A stretch of 64,000 nucleotides of DNA from Pseudomonas cedrina subsp. cedrina (GCF_001983175.1 NZ_MNPW01000016.1:1-64000), one strand, 5' to 3'. Shown: positions 42,889-52,213, numbered from the stretch's first letter. Notes: generated by a model not told the origin, from the letters alone. Numbers and translations: made by a program.

Positions 42889-45498
42889 TTAGGCTTGAAT
42901 CACCGGGATGTTGGCGCTTGCTGCGATCTTGCGGAACTCGGCGATCTGGTCGAAGTTCAGGTAGCGGTAGACGTCACTGGCCATGGTGTCCAGTTTCGCC
43001 GCGTAGCCCATGTACTCCTCGACGGTAGGCAGGCGACCCAGGGTCGAAGCCACTGCCGCCAGCTCGGCCGAAGCCAGGTAGACGTTAGCGCCGTCACCCA
43101 GGCGGTTCGGGAAGTTACGGGTCGACGTGGATACCACGGTCGAGTTCGGCTCGACACGTGCCTGGTTACCCATGCACAGCGAGCAACCCGGCATTTCCAT
43201 GCGCGCGCCGGCCTTGCCGTAGATGCCGTAGTAGCCTTCTTCGGTCAACTGGTGAGCGTCCATCTTGGTCGGCGGCGACAGCCACAGGCGAGTTGGCAAC
43301 TGGCCCTTGACCTGCTCCAGCAACTTGCCGGCAGCGCGGAAGTGACCGATGTTGGTCATGCACGAACCGATGAACACTTCGTCGATCTTCTCGCCGGCAA
43401 CGCTGGACAACAGGCGGGCATCGTCCGGGTCGTTCGGCGCGCAGAGGATCGGCTCGTTGATTTCCGACAGGTCGATTTCGATGACTTCGGCGTATTCGGC
43501 GTCGGCATCGGCTTCCATCAGCTCAGGGTTGGCAACCCAGGCTTCCATCGCTTGGGCACGACGTTCCAGAGTGCGTGGGTCACCATAGCCTTCGCCGATC
43601 ATCCAGCGCAGCAGGGTGATGTTGGAGTTCAGGTACTCGGTGACGGACTCTTTGGACAGCTTGATGGTGCAACCGGCCGCCGAACGTTCGGCCGAGGCGT
43701 CGGACAGCTCGAACGCCTGCTCCAGCGTCAGGTCGTTCAGGCCTTCGATTTCCAGGATGCGGCCGGAGAAGGCGTTCTTCTTGCCCTTCTTCTCGACTGT
43801 CAGCAGGCCGGACTGGATCGCGTAATAAGGAATGGCATGAACCAGGTCACGCAGGGTGATGCCAGGTTTCATTTTGCCTTTGAAGCGCACCAGGATCGAT
43901 TCCGGCATGTCCAGTGGCATCACGCCAGTGGCTGCGGCGAACGCGACCAGGCCTGAACCGGCCGGGAACGAGATGCCCATCGGGAAACGGGTGTGGGAGT
44001 CGCCACCGGTACCCACGGTGTCCGGCAGCAGCATGCGGTTCAGCCAGCTGTGGATGATACCGTCGCCTGGACGCAGCGATACACCACCGCGGGTCATGAT
44101 GAAGTCAGGCAGGGTGTGGTGGGTGGTCACGTCGATCGGCTTTGGATACGCCGCGGTATGGCAGAACGACTGCATTACCAGATCGGTCGAGAAGCCCAGG
44201 CACGCCAGGTCTTTCAGTTCATCACGGGTCATGGGACCGGTGGTGTCCTGGGAGCCCACGGTGGTCATCTTCGGTTCGCAGTAGGTGCCAGGGCGAACGC
44301 CTTTGCCTTCCGGCAGGCCGCACGCCTTGCCGACCATTTTCTGCGCCAGGGTGAAGCCCTTGCCGGTGTCGACAGGTGCTTCAGGCAGCTTGAACAGGTC
44401 GGTAGGGCCCAGGCCCAGTTCGGCACGGGCCTTGTCGGTCAGGCCGCGACCGATGATCAGCGGGATACGGCCGCCGGCGCGAACTTCGTCCAACAGCACC
44501 GGGGTCTTCATTTCGAAGGTGGTGATGACTTCGTCGGTACCGTGTTTGCAAACCTTGCCGGCATGCGGGTACAGGTCGATCACGTCGCCCATGTTCATGT
44601 TGGAAACGTCGAATTCGATTGGCAGTGCGCCGGCATCTTCCATGGTGTTGTAGAAGATGGGAGCGATCTTGCTGCCGAAGCAGAAGCCGCCGGCGCGCTT
44701 GTTCGGCACGTAAGGGACGTCGTCGCCGAAGAACCACAGCACGGAGTTGGTCGCGGATTTACGCGAGGAACCGGTGCCGACCACGTCACCAACGTAGGCG
44801 ATCGGGAAGCCTTGGCCGCGCATCTCTTCGATCTGCTTCATCGGGCCGGTCTTGCCTTGCTCGTCCGGCACGATGCCTTCACGGGCCATCTTCAGCATGG
44901 CCAGGGCGTGCAGCGGGATGTCGGGACGGGACCAGGCATCCGGCGCGGGGGACAGGTCATCGGTGTTGGTTTCGCCGGTAACCTTGAATACGCGCAGGCT
45001 GATCTTGTCGGCCAGGGTAGGGCGGTTGCTGAACCACTCGCCATCGGCCCAGGATTGAAGCACGGCTTTGGCGTGCTCGTTGCCGTTCTTGGCTTTTTCA
45101 GCCACGTCGTGGAACGCATCGAACATCAGCAGGGTGTGCTTGAGCTGGGTGGCGGCGACAGGTGCCAGTTCGGCGTCGTCCAGCAGCTCGACCAGGGTCA
45201 CGATGTTGTAGCCGCCTTGCATGGTGCCCAGCAGTTCAACGGCGCGCTTCTTGTCGATCAGGGGGGAAGTGGCTTCGCCCTTGGCCAGGGCGGACAGGAA
45301 ACCGGCCTTGACGTAGGCAGCTTCGTCAACGCCTGGTGGAATGCGGTTGGTGATCAGGTCAACGAGGAATTCTTCTTCGCCAGCCGGGGGATTTTTCAGC
45401 AGCTCGACCAGGCCTGCGGTTTGTTCGGCGTTAAGCGGCTGGGGAACGATACCCAGGGCGGCACGCTCTTCGATATGTTTGCGGTAGGCTTCAAGCAC
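42889..45498 (-). CDS. acnB: Aconitate hydratase B (also 2-methylisocitrate dehydratase)
   Basis: An 869-residue protein matching AcnB over its full length: N-terminal HEAT-like domain (LEAYRKHIEERAALGIVPQPLN; LLKNPPAGEEEFLVDL), swivel domain, and the catalytic [4Fe-4S] domain with cysteine motifs near GCTIKLS, SCMTNIGHF and GCSLCMGNQARV. It interconverts citrate and isocitrate in the TCA cycle and acts on 2-methylcitrate intermediates. The GTG at 45498 fits the family N-terminus and has GAGGG upstream; an ATG frame from 45525 adds residues unlike homologues. Confidence 0.97.
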   Translation of the reverse strand: MLEAYRKHIEERAALGIVPQPLNAEQTAGLVELLKNPPAGEEEFLVDLITNRIPPGVDEAAYVKAGFLSALAKGEATSPLIDKKRAVELLGTMQGGYNIVTLVELLDDAELAPVAATQLKHTLLMFDAFHDVAEKAKNGNEHAKAVLQSWADGEWFSNRPTLADKISLRVFKVTGETNTDDLSPAPDAWSRPDIPLHALAMLKMAREGIVPDEQGKTGPMKQIEEMRGQGFPIAYVGDVVGTGSSRKSATNSVLWFFGDDVPYVPNKRAGGFCFGSKIAPIFYNTMEDAGALPIEFDVSNMNMGDVIDLYPHAGKVCKHGTDEVITTFEMKTPVLLDEVRAGGRIPLIIGRGLTDKARAELGLGPTDLFKLPEAPVDTGKGFTLAQKMVGKACGLPEGKGVRPGTYCEPKMTTVGSQDTTGPMTRDELKDLACLGFSTDLVMQSFCHTAAYPKPIDVTTHHTLPDFIMTRGGVSLRPGDGIIHSWLNRMLLPDTVGTGGDSHTRFPMGISFPAGSGLVAFAAATGVMPLDMPESILVRFKGKMKPGITLRDLVHAIPYYAIQSGLLTVEKKGKKNAFSGRILEIEGLNDLTLEQAFELSDASAERSAAGCTIKLSKESVTEYLNSNITLLRWMIGEGYGDPRTLERRAQAMEAWVANPELMEADADAEYAEVIEIDLSEINEPILCAPNDPDDARLLSSVAGEKIDEVFIGSCMTNIGHFRAAGKLLEQVKGQLPTRLWLSPPTKMDAHQLTEEGYYGIYGKAGARMEMPGCSLCMGNQARVEPNSTVVSTSTRNFPNRLGDGANVYLASAELAAVASTLGRLPTVEEYMGYAAKLDTMASDVYRYLNFDQIAEFRKIAASANIPVIQA

Positions 45499-45894
45499 AG
45501 TTATTACCCTCATCAGTGGTCCCACGGGACGCTCATCCAGAAATGACCGGCACGCGTGCGCTCGGGGGCTTTTTGGGCCGCAAAGCCAGCGCTGCCGGCA
45601 TCTCTCACAGAAGCTGCTTTCAAAGTTTTACGCCTGCAGAACGGAGCTGATGAGGGTTGGCGAGGGCATGACCTACCGAGTCATTGACCATCGCCAACAC
45701 CGTTCTGAAGGAACGACTGTGCTCGTGACGCTTTGAAAACAGCTTCCAGCGGATTATTGGCGCCTTACAAGGCCGGGTGATTCTACGGCAAAAAAATGCT
45801 AAAGGTAAGTTGCCACGCCAAGTTTGCAGGGTGATGAAGGTTAGACAAAGGGCTAACATGGCGCAGTGTTTCGCTGATCTGCGTGTCGTTGCCC
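45499..45894. other. Spacer with nested palindrome upstream of acnB
   Basis: Mostly occupied by the palindromic element at 45610-45746. The rest should hold the acnB promoter and that of the divergent DUF1289 gene; I see no clear boxes. A 79-codon minus-strand frame here crosses the palindrome and is not supported. Confidence 0.6.
45610..45746. repeat. Nested 137-bp imperfect palindrome
   Basis: Four concentric arm pairs: GAAGCTGCTTTCAAAG (45610-45625)/CTTTGAAAACAGCTTC (45731-45746), 15 of 16 matching; CAGAACGG (45637-45644)/CCGTTCTG (45700-45707); GTTGGCGA (45656-45663)/TCGCCAAC (45691-45698); and ATGAC/GTCAT (45668-45684). It could be a structured RNA, a cruciform or a degenerate mobile element. 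It does not belong to the REP families of this window. Confidence 0.75.
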
Positions 45895-46365
45895 ATGTCC
45901 CACCAAACCATCAAGACCCCCTGCGTCGGCCTGTGCTCCACGGTTTACGGCGATCTCGTGTGCCGTGGCTGCAAGCGTTTCCACCATGAAGTGATCCAGT
46001 GGAACGGCTATAACGAAGAAGAAAAACGCGCGGTCTGGCTGCGGTTGGAGCAACTGCTGGTGCAGGTGATGGTCGCCAAGCTGGAAGTGTTCGACCCCAA
46101 GATCCTGCGCGGCCAGCTGGAGCAACGCAAGATCCGCTTTGTGCCGCACCAGTCCGAGTACTGCTGGGCCTACCAGTTGATCGCCCGGGGCGCGCGGGTG
46201 ATTTCCAATCTGGAGGCATATGGCATGGTGCTGCTGCCGGAGTTTCGCGACTGGGCCTTGCCGGAACTGCGGGATGCCATCGACCGCGAGTTCTTCATCC
46301 TCTCCGAAGCGCATTACCAGCGCTATATCGCCCCCGGTTTCCTGAAGGATGCACTGGGCCACTGA
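45895..46365 (+). CDS. DUF1289-domain protein
   Basis: A 156-residue protein. The N-terminal DUF1289 module has the four-cysteine pattern TPCVGLCSTVYGDLVCRGCKRFHHEV (about 8-33), a likely small Zn or Fe-S site. It is followed by an extra helical domain of about 110 residues (LRLEQLLVQVMVAKLEVFDPKILRGQLE). Function unknown. ATG at 45895 is preferred over a GTG four codons upstream. A REP follows the stop. Confidence 0.8.
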   Translation: MSHQTIKTPCVGLCSTVYGDLVCRGCKRFHHEVIQWNGYNEEEKRAVWLRLEQLLVQVMVAKLEVFDPKILRGQLEQRKIRFVPHQSEYCWAYQLIARGARVISNLEAYGMVLLPEFRDWALPELRDAIDREFFILSEAHYQRYIAPGFLKDALGH

Positions 46366-46382
46366 CCGACATGGATCAAAAC

Positions 46383-46470
46383 TGTGGGAGCTGGCTTGCC
46401 TGCGATCGCGGTGGGTCAGGCCAGGTATCCGCTGCTGACACACCGCTATCGCAGGCAAGCCAGCTCCCAC
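46383..46470. repeat. REP-type palindrome
   Basis: TGTGGGAGCTGGCTTGCCTGCGAT is mirrored by ATCGCAGGCAAGCCAGCTCCCAC, between convergent genes. Confidence 0.9.
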
Positions 46471-46494
46471 CTTTGATTGTTTGTGTCTGGACGA

Positions 46495-47358
46495 TCAGGG
46501 GCGGGTCGCCAGCTCCTCCAGATGATCCATCAACGTTTGCGGCTTGAGCACCAGCACATCACTCTCCACGGCATCCAGTATCACCTCCGCCGTATTGCCG
46601 ATCAGCGCCCCCGAGATCCCGGTGCGCGCCACGGTACCGATGATCGTCACGGCGGCCTGCCACTTGTGCGCGGCAAACGGGATCAACACATCCGCCGGCC
46701 CTTCCTCGATATGCAGGTGCGAGTCGTCCACATCAAATTCCGCCTGAAACGCCTTGCACTGTTCGCGGTAGCGCGCCTGGATGGTTTCCCTGAGCTGGAA
46801 CGTCGGATCCGCCGCCGACAACATGGGCGACGGATGGGCGCTGATCACATGCAACTGCGCCTTGGCCAGGCTGGCGATTTCAAAGCCGTGGTCGATGATC
46901 GTGTTGTGCAACTGCTGATGTTCAGCATCGGTGTTGCCCACATCAATCGCCGCCAGGATGACGCCATCCGTCCACGGCGTCGCCGTCTTGGCCAGCAGCA
47001 CCGCGCACGGGCAATAACGCAGCAGTTTCCAGTCCGCAGGCGTCAGCAGGGCTTTTTTCAGCGGGCTGTCGGGAAAATGCTGCTTGATCACCAGCCCGCA
47101 CCCTTCGGCCTGCTGCACGTCGATGATGGTTTCATGCAGGCTGGTGTTCCACGCCTGCTCGGTGCTGACGCTGTAGCCGTCTTCCTGCAAGCCCGATTTG
47201 AGCAGGCTCAACAGCGCTGAATGCTCATGCTGTTTGTCGCAGACCAGCAAATGCAGGTGCGCGCCGGTGACGCCGGCGATCAGCTTGGCACGCTTGAGGG
47301 CCAGGCTTTCCGAATGTTCGGGCTCGATGACCACCAGGATGCTGCGGATAGCTTGCAT
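46495..47358 (-). CDS. Tandem universal stress protein (UspE-like)
   Basis: A 287-residue protein of two Usp domains. The first starts MQAIRSILVVIEPEHSESLALKRAKLIAG; the second (about 150-280) starts DGVILAAIDVGNTDAEHQ and ends with the nucleotide-loop motif GTVARTGISGALIGNTAEVIL (GxxxxxG-9-GNTAE). Such proteins help survival under oxygen or energy limitation. A perfect Anr/FNR box (47421-47434) and a well-placed TATAGT -10 lie upstream, indicating induction under low oxygen. Confidence 0.9.
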   Translation of the reverse strand: MQAIRSILVVIEPEHSESLALKRAKLIAGVTGAHLHLLVCDKQHEHSALLSLLKSGLQEDGYSVSTEQAWNTSLHETIIDVQQAEGCGLVIKQHFPDSPLKKALLTPADWKLLRYCPCAVLLAKTATPWTDGVILAAIDVGNTDAEHQQLHNTIIDHGFEIASLAKAQLHVISAHPSPMLSAADPTFQLRETIQARYREQCKAFQAEFDVDDSHLHIEEGPADVLIPFAAHKWQAAVTIIGTVARTGISGALIGNTAEVILDAVESDVLVLKPQTLMDHLEELATRP

Positions 47359-47391
47359 GGTCGGGATCTCCAGGAAGGGGCATAGGCAACA

Positions 47392-47434
47392 ACTATAGTT
47401 GCTGCGCGGCACACGTCATGTTGATGCGCATCAA
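47392..47434 (-). promoter_or_regulatory. Anr (FNR-type) promoter of the universal stress protein gene
   Basis: TTGATGCGCATCAA (47421-47434) is a perfect TTGAT-N4-ATCAA Anr/FNR site. On the minus strand a TATAGT -10 (47397-47392) lies at the spacing that puts the box near -41.5, the class II activation position. Confidence 0.8.
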
Positions 47435-47508
47435 GGCCCGCGACTGGTGGTCTGCGGCGCGGTCGGTATAATCGGCGCCCTTTTGTGATGCTTTTGCCCG
47501 TGAGCCCG

Positions 47509-48111
47509 ATGAACCTGCCAGAAATCCACGAATTCCTCGGTTGCCGCACCCCTGATGCCTGGGTCCAGGCCGCGCTGGCCGATCAGGAAACCCTGCTGAT
47601 CGACCACAAGAACTGCGAATTCAAGGCCGCCAGCACCGCCCTGAGCCTGATCGCCAAGTACCACGGCCATGTTGACCTGATCAGCATGATGTCGCGCCTG
47701 GCCCGCGAAGAGCTGGTGCACCATGAGCAAGTCATGCGCCTGATCAAGAAGCGCAAGGTGGAGCTGCGCCAGTTGCATGCCGGGCGTTATGCCTCCGGTT
47801 TGCGCAAGGTCGTGCGCAGTCACGAGCCGGTCAAGCTGGTGGACACTTTGGTAGTGGGCGCCTTTATCGAAGCGCGCAGTTGCGAGCGTTTCGAAGCACT
47901 GGTGCCGCATTTGGACGAAGAACTCGGCAAGTTCTACTTCGGCCTGTTGAAAAGCGAGGCGCGACACTTCCAGGGTTACCTGAAGCTGGCGTACCAGTAC
48001 GGCGACGCCAAGGACATCGCCCAGGTCATCGAGCGGGTGAGGGCGGCCGAGCAGGCACTGATCGAATCACCCGACGTCGAGTTCCGCTTTCACAGTGGCG
48101 TGCCAGCCTGA
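47509..48111 (+). CDS. miaE: tRNA 2-methylthio-N6-isopentenyladenosine hydroxylase
   Basis: A 200-residue ferritin-like di-iron protein. Iron ligands are visible in CEFKAAS, REELVHHEQV (ExxH), IEARSCERFE and KSEARHFQGY (ExxH). MiaE hydroxylates ms2i6A37 of tRNA using O2. ATG at 47509 is chosen because homologues start MNLPEIHEFLG. A TATAAT box lies at 47468-47473. Its last 45 bases overlap the convergent MFS gene tail-to-tail. Confidence 0.93.
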   Translation: MNLPEIHEFLGCRTPDAWVQAALADQETLLIDHKNCEFKAASTALSLIAKYHGHVDLISMMSRLAREELVHHEQVMRLIKKRKVELRQLHAGRYASGLRKVVRSHEPVKLVDTLVVGAFIEARSCERFEALVPHLDEELGKFYFGLLKSEARHFQGYLKLAYQYGDAKDIAQVIERVRAAEQALIESPDVEFRFHSGVPA

Positions 48112-49266
48112 AGCCACGGCCACGCCGATCAATGCGCTGACCCCGGTCAGCAGCAGGATCACCGTCTGGGTCGTCAAGGGCGCGGCCAGCACCGCAATCG
48201 CGAGACCGGCCAAGGGTTGCGCCAGGTTGTTGAGCAGCGTGATGACGCCCACCGTTTTGCCGAAATCCTGCGCGGGGATAACCCGCTGACGCGTGCTGCG
48301 CATGTACACATTGAACATCTTGTCGAAGCCGGTGACCAGCAGGAAGCCCAGGCTATAGGCCCACAGGTCTGGACTGAATGCCATGACCAGTGCCCCGACG
48401 ACGATCATCGAGTACGACAGCCCGCCCAGCACTTTCAACGCCAGGGTGGCGCGTGCCAGGTAAAACAGGATGGCAATCGTCACCCCCGCGCCGGCCGCCT
48501 GCAACAGCGCGTAGGCCTCTTTGCCGGCGGCGAATTGCCCCGTGACCATCGCTGCCGAGGTGGCCAGCGTCACGCCGATGATCAGGTTCACACCGACCGC
48601 GAGGGCAATGATCCGCTTGAGTTCCGGCAAGTTGCGGATATGCCCGAAGGCGATACGCAGTGGTTGCAGCCAGGTCCCCGTGTGCTGATCGAACCGCTCC
48701 AGGTTCACCGTGGTATTGCGCTGCCAGATCAACATCGCCAGGTCGGCCAGCACAAACAGCCCGGCGATCCCCAGCACCACCCAATGCCAGGCCCACACCT
48801 CCAGCATCAAGGCCGCGATGAGCGGGCCGAGCACCAGGCCGCCCTGGTCGGCAATCTGAGAATAGGAGAGGGTCTTGGCGTAAGTGTATTGCCCGAAGAC
48901 ACGCGGCATCAGCACTTCCCGCGCCATGATGCCCTGGGTGGTCAGTACCCCGCACAGCGCCGAGAGCAGCACGATCCAGTAAATACCGCCGAACACCGCG
49001 TACAAGGCGACCGCCAGCACACAGGCCAGCGCCCGGTAAACCTGGCTGATATGCAGGATGCGCGCCGGTGCGAACCTGTCGCACAATGCGCCGCACACGG
49101 GGAATGCCAGGTAACGTGGCAGCGATTCGACAAAAAACGCCAGCCCGGCCCAGGCGACGCTCTGGGTGGTCTGGAACACAATCAATGGCACGATAAACAG
49201 CAGAATCTGGTCGGCCAGCCGTGACAGGAACAGTGATACAAAGAACGCCAGGTAATCCTTGCGCAT
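48067..49266 (-). CDS. MFS transporter
   Basis: A 399-residue membrane protein with 12 predicted helices. It has the MFS loop 2-3 motif GALCDRFAPARIL and a repeated half after a central cytosolic loop (ERFDQHTGTWLQPLRIAFGHIRNLPELKR). Homologues of this type are drug or metabolite exporters; substrate unknown. Its C-terminal coding part overlaps miaE by 45 bases on the opposite strand. Confidence 0.85.
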   Translation of the reverse strand: MRKDYLAFFVSLFLSRLADQILLFIVPLIVFQTTQSVAWAGLAFFVESLPRYLAFPVCGALCDRFAPARILHISQVYRALACVLAVALYAVFGGIYWIVLLSALCGVLTTQGIMAREVLMPRVFGQYTYAKTLSYSQIADQGGLVLGPLIAALMLEVWAWHWVVLGIAGLFVLADLAMLIWQRNTTVNLERFDQHTGTWLQPLRIAFGHIRNLPELKRIIALAVGVNLIIGVTLATSAAMVTGQFAAGKEAYALLQAAGAGVTIAILFYLARATLALKVLGGLSYSMIVVGALVMAFSPDLWAYSLGFLLVTGFDKMFNVYMRSTRQRVIPAQDFGKTVGVITLLNNLAQPLAGLAIAVLAAPLTTQTVILLLTGVSALIGVAVASGWHATVKAELDVG

Positions 49267-49423
49267 ACGGCTGCCTGTGGGTGGTGTTAAAGAGTGCGGG
49301 TTATTTGTTAAAAACTCTTAAAAGCATGAAGCTTCGTCGACCAATGCTGGCCAGCTGCTCGGGTTGCCCAGCTTGCCACCTATAATGCCTGCTCTTCAAT
49401 CCGCGTCGGCACACTGAGAATCT

Positions 49424-50131
49424 ATGGAAAACCTGGGGCTGGGCAAGGTCTTGCTCGTTGAAGACGACGAAAAACTGGCAGGGCTGATCGCGCATTTCCT
49501 GTCGCAGCATGGTTTCGAGGTGCGCGTGGAGCACCGCGGCGACGAAGCCCTGGCGGCGTTCCTGGACTTCAAGCCGAAGATCGTCGTGCTCGACCTGATG
49601 CTGCCCGGCCAGAGCGGCCTGCATGTATGCCGCGGGATCCGCGCGGTGTCCGACACGCCGATCGTGATCCTGACGGCCAAGGAAGACGACCTGGACCATA
49701 TCCTTGGCCTGGAGTCCGGTGCCGACGACTACGTGATCAAACCGATCAGGCCCCCCGTGTTGCTGGCCCGTCTGCGCGCCCTGCAACGGCGGCAGGCGCC
49801 GGAGCCGACGGTGCGCGGGGCCCTGGCCTTCGGGCGCTTGTCCATCGACCGCAGTTGCCGGGTGGTCAGCCTGGGCGACGACAAGATCGACCTCACCACC
49901 ATGGAGTTCGAGCTGCTGTGGCTGCTGGCCAGCAATTCGGGCACGATCCTGTCCCGCGATGACATCCTCAACCGTATGCGCGGCATTGCCTTCGATGGCC
50001 TCAACCGCAGCGTCGATGTGTATATCAGCAAACTGCGCGGCAAACTCAACGACAACCCGCGCGAGCCGGTGTGCATCAAGACCATCTGGGGCAAGGGCTA
50101 CCTGTTCAACCCGTTCGCGTGGGAGGTCTAG
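49424..50131 (+). CDS. OmpR-family response regulator
   Basis: A 235-residue regulator (RstA/CpxR-like). Receiver domain: acidic pocket VEDDEK, phospho-acceptor D57 in VVLDLMLPGQSG, LTAKEDD and YVIKPIRP. C-terminal winged helix: LTTMEFELLWLLASNSGTILSRDDIL...NRSVDVYISKLRGKL and KTIWGKGYLF. It ends one base before the kinase gene starts. Likely targets include the adjacent mipA-type gene and the lipoprotein gene, by position only. Confidence 0.92.
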   Translation: MENLGLGKVLLVEDDEKLAGLIAHFLSQHGFEVRVEHRGDEALAAFLDFKPKIVVLDLMLPGQSGLHVCRGIRAVSDTPIVILTAKEDDLDHILGLESGADDYVIKPIRPPVLLARLRALQRRQAPEPTVRGALAFGRLSIDRSCRVVSLGDDKIDLTTMEFELLWLLASNSGTILSRDDILNRMRGIAFDGLNRSVDVYISKLRGKLNDNPREPVCIKTIWGKGYLFNPFAWEV

Positions 50132-51409
50132 ATGCTGCGGCTCTATATCCGCCTGTACATCATCTTGGCGCTGGGCCTGGCGGGGGCGATCTGGCTGGTC
50201 AACTACACTTACGACGAGCTGCTGCCTGAAGCCAATGAAACCTTTAACCGCGAAGCCATGCGTGGCCCGGCCTATGGTTTGGTCGAGCAGTTGCGACCGC
50301 TGCCGGCGAGTGCCCGCGAGGCCCGGGTGCGCGAGCTGCAGCCCTATTACGGCCTGCGTCTGGACCTGGTGCAGCGCGATGAACTGGGGTTGAGCCAACG
50401 CGAGCGGCAATTGCTGGCGGATGGGCAGTTGGTGGTACGTGGCGATTTCATGGAGTTCATCGCCACGATCGACGGCGGCCCGCAACTGCTCAATATCAAG
50501 CTGCCCGAAGAGCCCAAATGGCTGTACCTGTGGGCCTACGGCCTGCTGGGGTTGAGCCTGGCGATCGTGCTGTATTTCTGGGTGCGTCCGCACTGGCGCG
50601 ACCTGGAACACATTCGCTTGGCGGCGCAACGCTTTGGCAACAACGACCTCAGCTCACGCATCCTGTTGCCGCGCCGCTCCACCGTGCGCGCGTTGGCCGG
50701 GCATTTCAACCAAATGGCTGAGCGCATCGAAAGCCTGATCGCCAACCAGCGCGACTTGACCAACGCCGTATCCCATGAACTGCGCACGCCGATTGCACGC
50801 CTGTCGTTCGAGCTTGACCAGCTCAAGCAGCAGAGCGACCCGCGCCAGCGCAGTGAATTGATCGCGGACATGTATGCCGACCTCGGCGAGCTGGAAGAAA
50901 TGGTCTCTGAGCTGCTCACCTACGCCAGCCTGGAGCGTGGCGCCACCCAGGTCACCCGCGAGCGCATCGAGGCCCACAGTTGGCTCGACAGTGTGATCGG
51001 CAGCGTGGCGCTGGAGGCTGAGGCGGCCGGCATCCAACTGTCGTTGCGCACCTGTGAGGTGGATTTTATCGAGATCGAACCGCGCTTCATGGCGCGTGCG
51101 GTGATCAACCTGCTGCGCAACGCGATCCGCTACGCCGAGCGCCGCGTGGAGGTCTCGCTGGTCAAGTTCGGCAGCGGCTACGAAGTGCGGGTGTGCGACG
51201 ACGGCCCCGGCGTGCCGGAGGAGGGCCGCTCGAGGATCTTCCAGCCTTTCATGCGCCTGGACGCCAGCCGCGACCGTCGCACCGGCGGCTTCGGCCTGGG
51301 CCTGGCGCTGGTGCAGCGGGTGTCGCAGTGGCACGGCGGCCAGGTGCAAGTGCTGGATTCGGAGTGGGGCGGGGCGTCGTTCCGGATGACATGGGCGTAC
51401 AACGGCTAG
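50132..51409 (+). CDS. Sensor histidine kinase
   Basis: A 425-residue inner-membrane kinase. Helices near 1-22 and 131-152 bracket a periplasmic sensor of about 105 residues, then HAMP, a dimerisation helix with H215 in NAVSHELRTPIARL, N-box RNAIRYAE, and G-boxes DDGPGVPEEGRSRIFQPF and GGFGLGLALV. It is cognate to the response regulator just upstream. The small sensor domain is of the RstB/CpxA kind; signal unknown. Ends overlapping the convergent MipA-type gene by four bases. Confidence 0.92.
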   Translation: MLRLYIRLYIILALGLAGAIWLVNYTYDELLPEANETFNREAMRGPAYGLVEQLRPLPASAREARVRELQPYYGLRLDLVQRDELGLSQRERQLLADGQLVVRGDFMEFIATIDGGPQLLNIKLPEEPKWLYLWAYGLLGLSLAIVLYFWVRPHWRDLEHIRLAAQRFGNNDLSSRILLPRRSTVRALAGHFNQMAERIESLIANQRDLTNAVSHELRTPIARLSFELDQLKQQSDPRQRSELIADMYADLGELEEMVSELLTYASLERGATQVTRERIEAHSWLDSVIGSVALEAEAAGIQLSLRTCEVDFIEIEPRFMARAVINLLRNAIRYAERRVEVSLVKFGSGYEVRVCDDGPGVPEEGRSRIFQPFMRLDASRDRRTGGFGLGLALVQRVSQWHGGQVQVLDSEWGGASFRMTWAYNG

Positions 51410-52209
51410 AAGGTGTATTCGATCACGCCCATCACCGACGTCTGCAGTCGCCGCTCCACAATCGGACTTTTGCCCGCTTCATCCGCCAGGTACTGCACGT
51501 CCAGCAAGGTCGAGAACCGGGTGTGCTCGCTGATCGGCAGGCTCCATACCAGGTTCATGCCATTGCTGATATTGCCCGCACCCGCCTTGTAGGCGTTGAA
51601 GCGGCTGCGCGCGGCCTGGCCGGTGGTCACGCCGTACCAGGTCTGCAGGTAGTTGCGGTCGCCAAAATGGCTGCTGAGGCTGGCATCGACGGAGCCGTAG
51701 CGGCCTTCGTACAGCTGGGTGCCGAGGCTCAGCTCCAGGTGGGTAAACGCTTTGCCGCTGTCCTTGTGGTCATCTTCCTTGAGGGCGTGCTCCAGGGTGG
51801 CGCCGACTATCATGCGGCCCAGGTTGTAGCGAGCACTGACCCCCACTTGCGCACGCGACTTGATCTCGCCCATGCCTTTGAGGCGTTTGGAACCCGCGTG
51901 CATGGACGCGCTTTTATCCTTGCGCGATTCGCTGGCGCCCACGTAGGCGCTGAAGCTCAACGCATGGCCTTCGTAGCCCCAGCCCAGGCCTTTGTCGGTG
52001 TCGAGGAAAATCCCCCAGGGGCTGACGATGGCTGCGCCGACCACGGGCGTGGTCCTGCGCTCGTCGCTGCCGCTGTAGCGCGGCAGGTTGGCCACGCCGG
52101 CCTTGAGGCTGTAGGCCCAGTCCTCGGCCATCACGCTGTCGACGCCGGTCAGCAAGCACAGGGACGTGAAGGACAGGCAAAGGTGTTTGGCATTCATCAG
52201 GGTTTTCAT
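51406..52209 (-). CDS. MipA/OmpV-family outer membrane protein
   Basis: A 267-residue protein with a signal peptide (about residues 1-28, ending GVDSVMA) and a beta-barrel: alternating strands such as WAYSLKAGVANLPRYSGSDERRTTPVVGAAIV and a final strand ending in aromatic TF (VMGVIEYTF). MipA proteins scaffold murein enzymes or form pores; several are induced by two-component systems like the one beside it. It lies four bases after the serine-hydrolase-like gene and is probably co-transcribed with it. Confidence 0.87.
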   Translation of the reverse strand: MKTLMNAKHLCLSFTSLCLLTGVDSVMAEDWAYSLKAGVANLPRYSGSDERRTTPVVGAAIVSPWGIFLDTDKGLGWGYEGHALSFSAYVGASESRKDKSASMHAGSKRLKGMGEIKSRAQVGVSARYNLGRMIVGATLEHALKEDDHKDSGKAFTHLELSLGTQLYEGRYGSVDASLSSHFGDRNYLQTWYGVTTGQAARSRFNAYKAGAGNISNGMNLVWSLPISEHTRFSTLLDVQYLADEAGKSPIVERRLQTSVMGVIEYTF

Positions 52210-52213
52210 GGGC

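Noticed and set aside
45620..45859. 79-codon minus-strand frame upstream of acnB
   Set aside because: It runs through the palindrome 45610-45746 and has no family, ribosome site or coding pattern.
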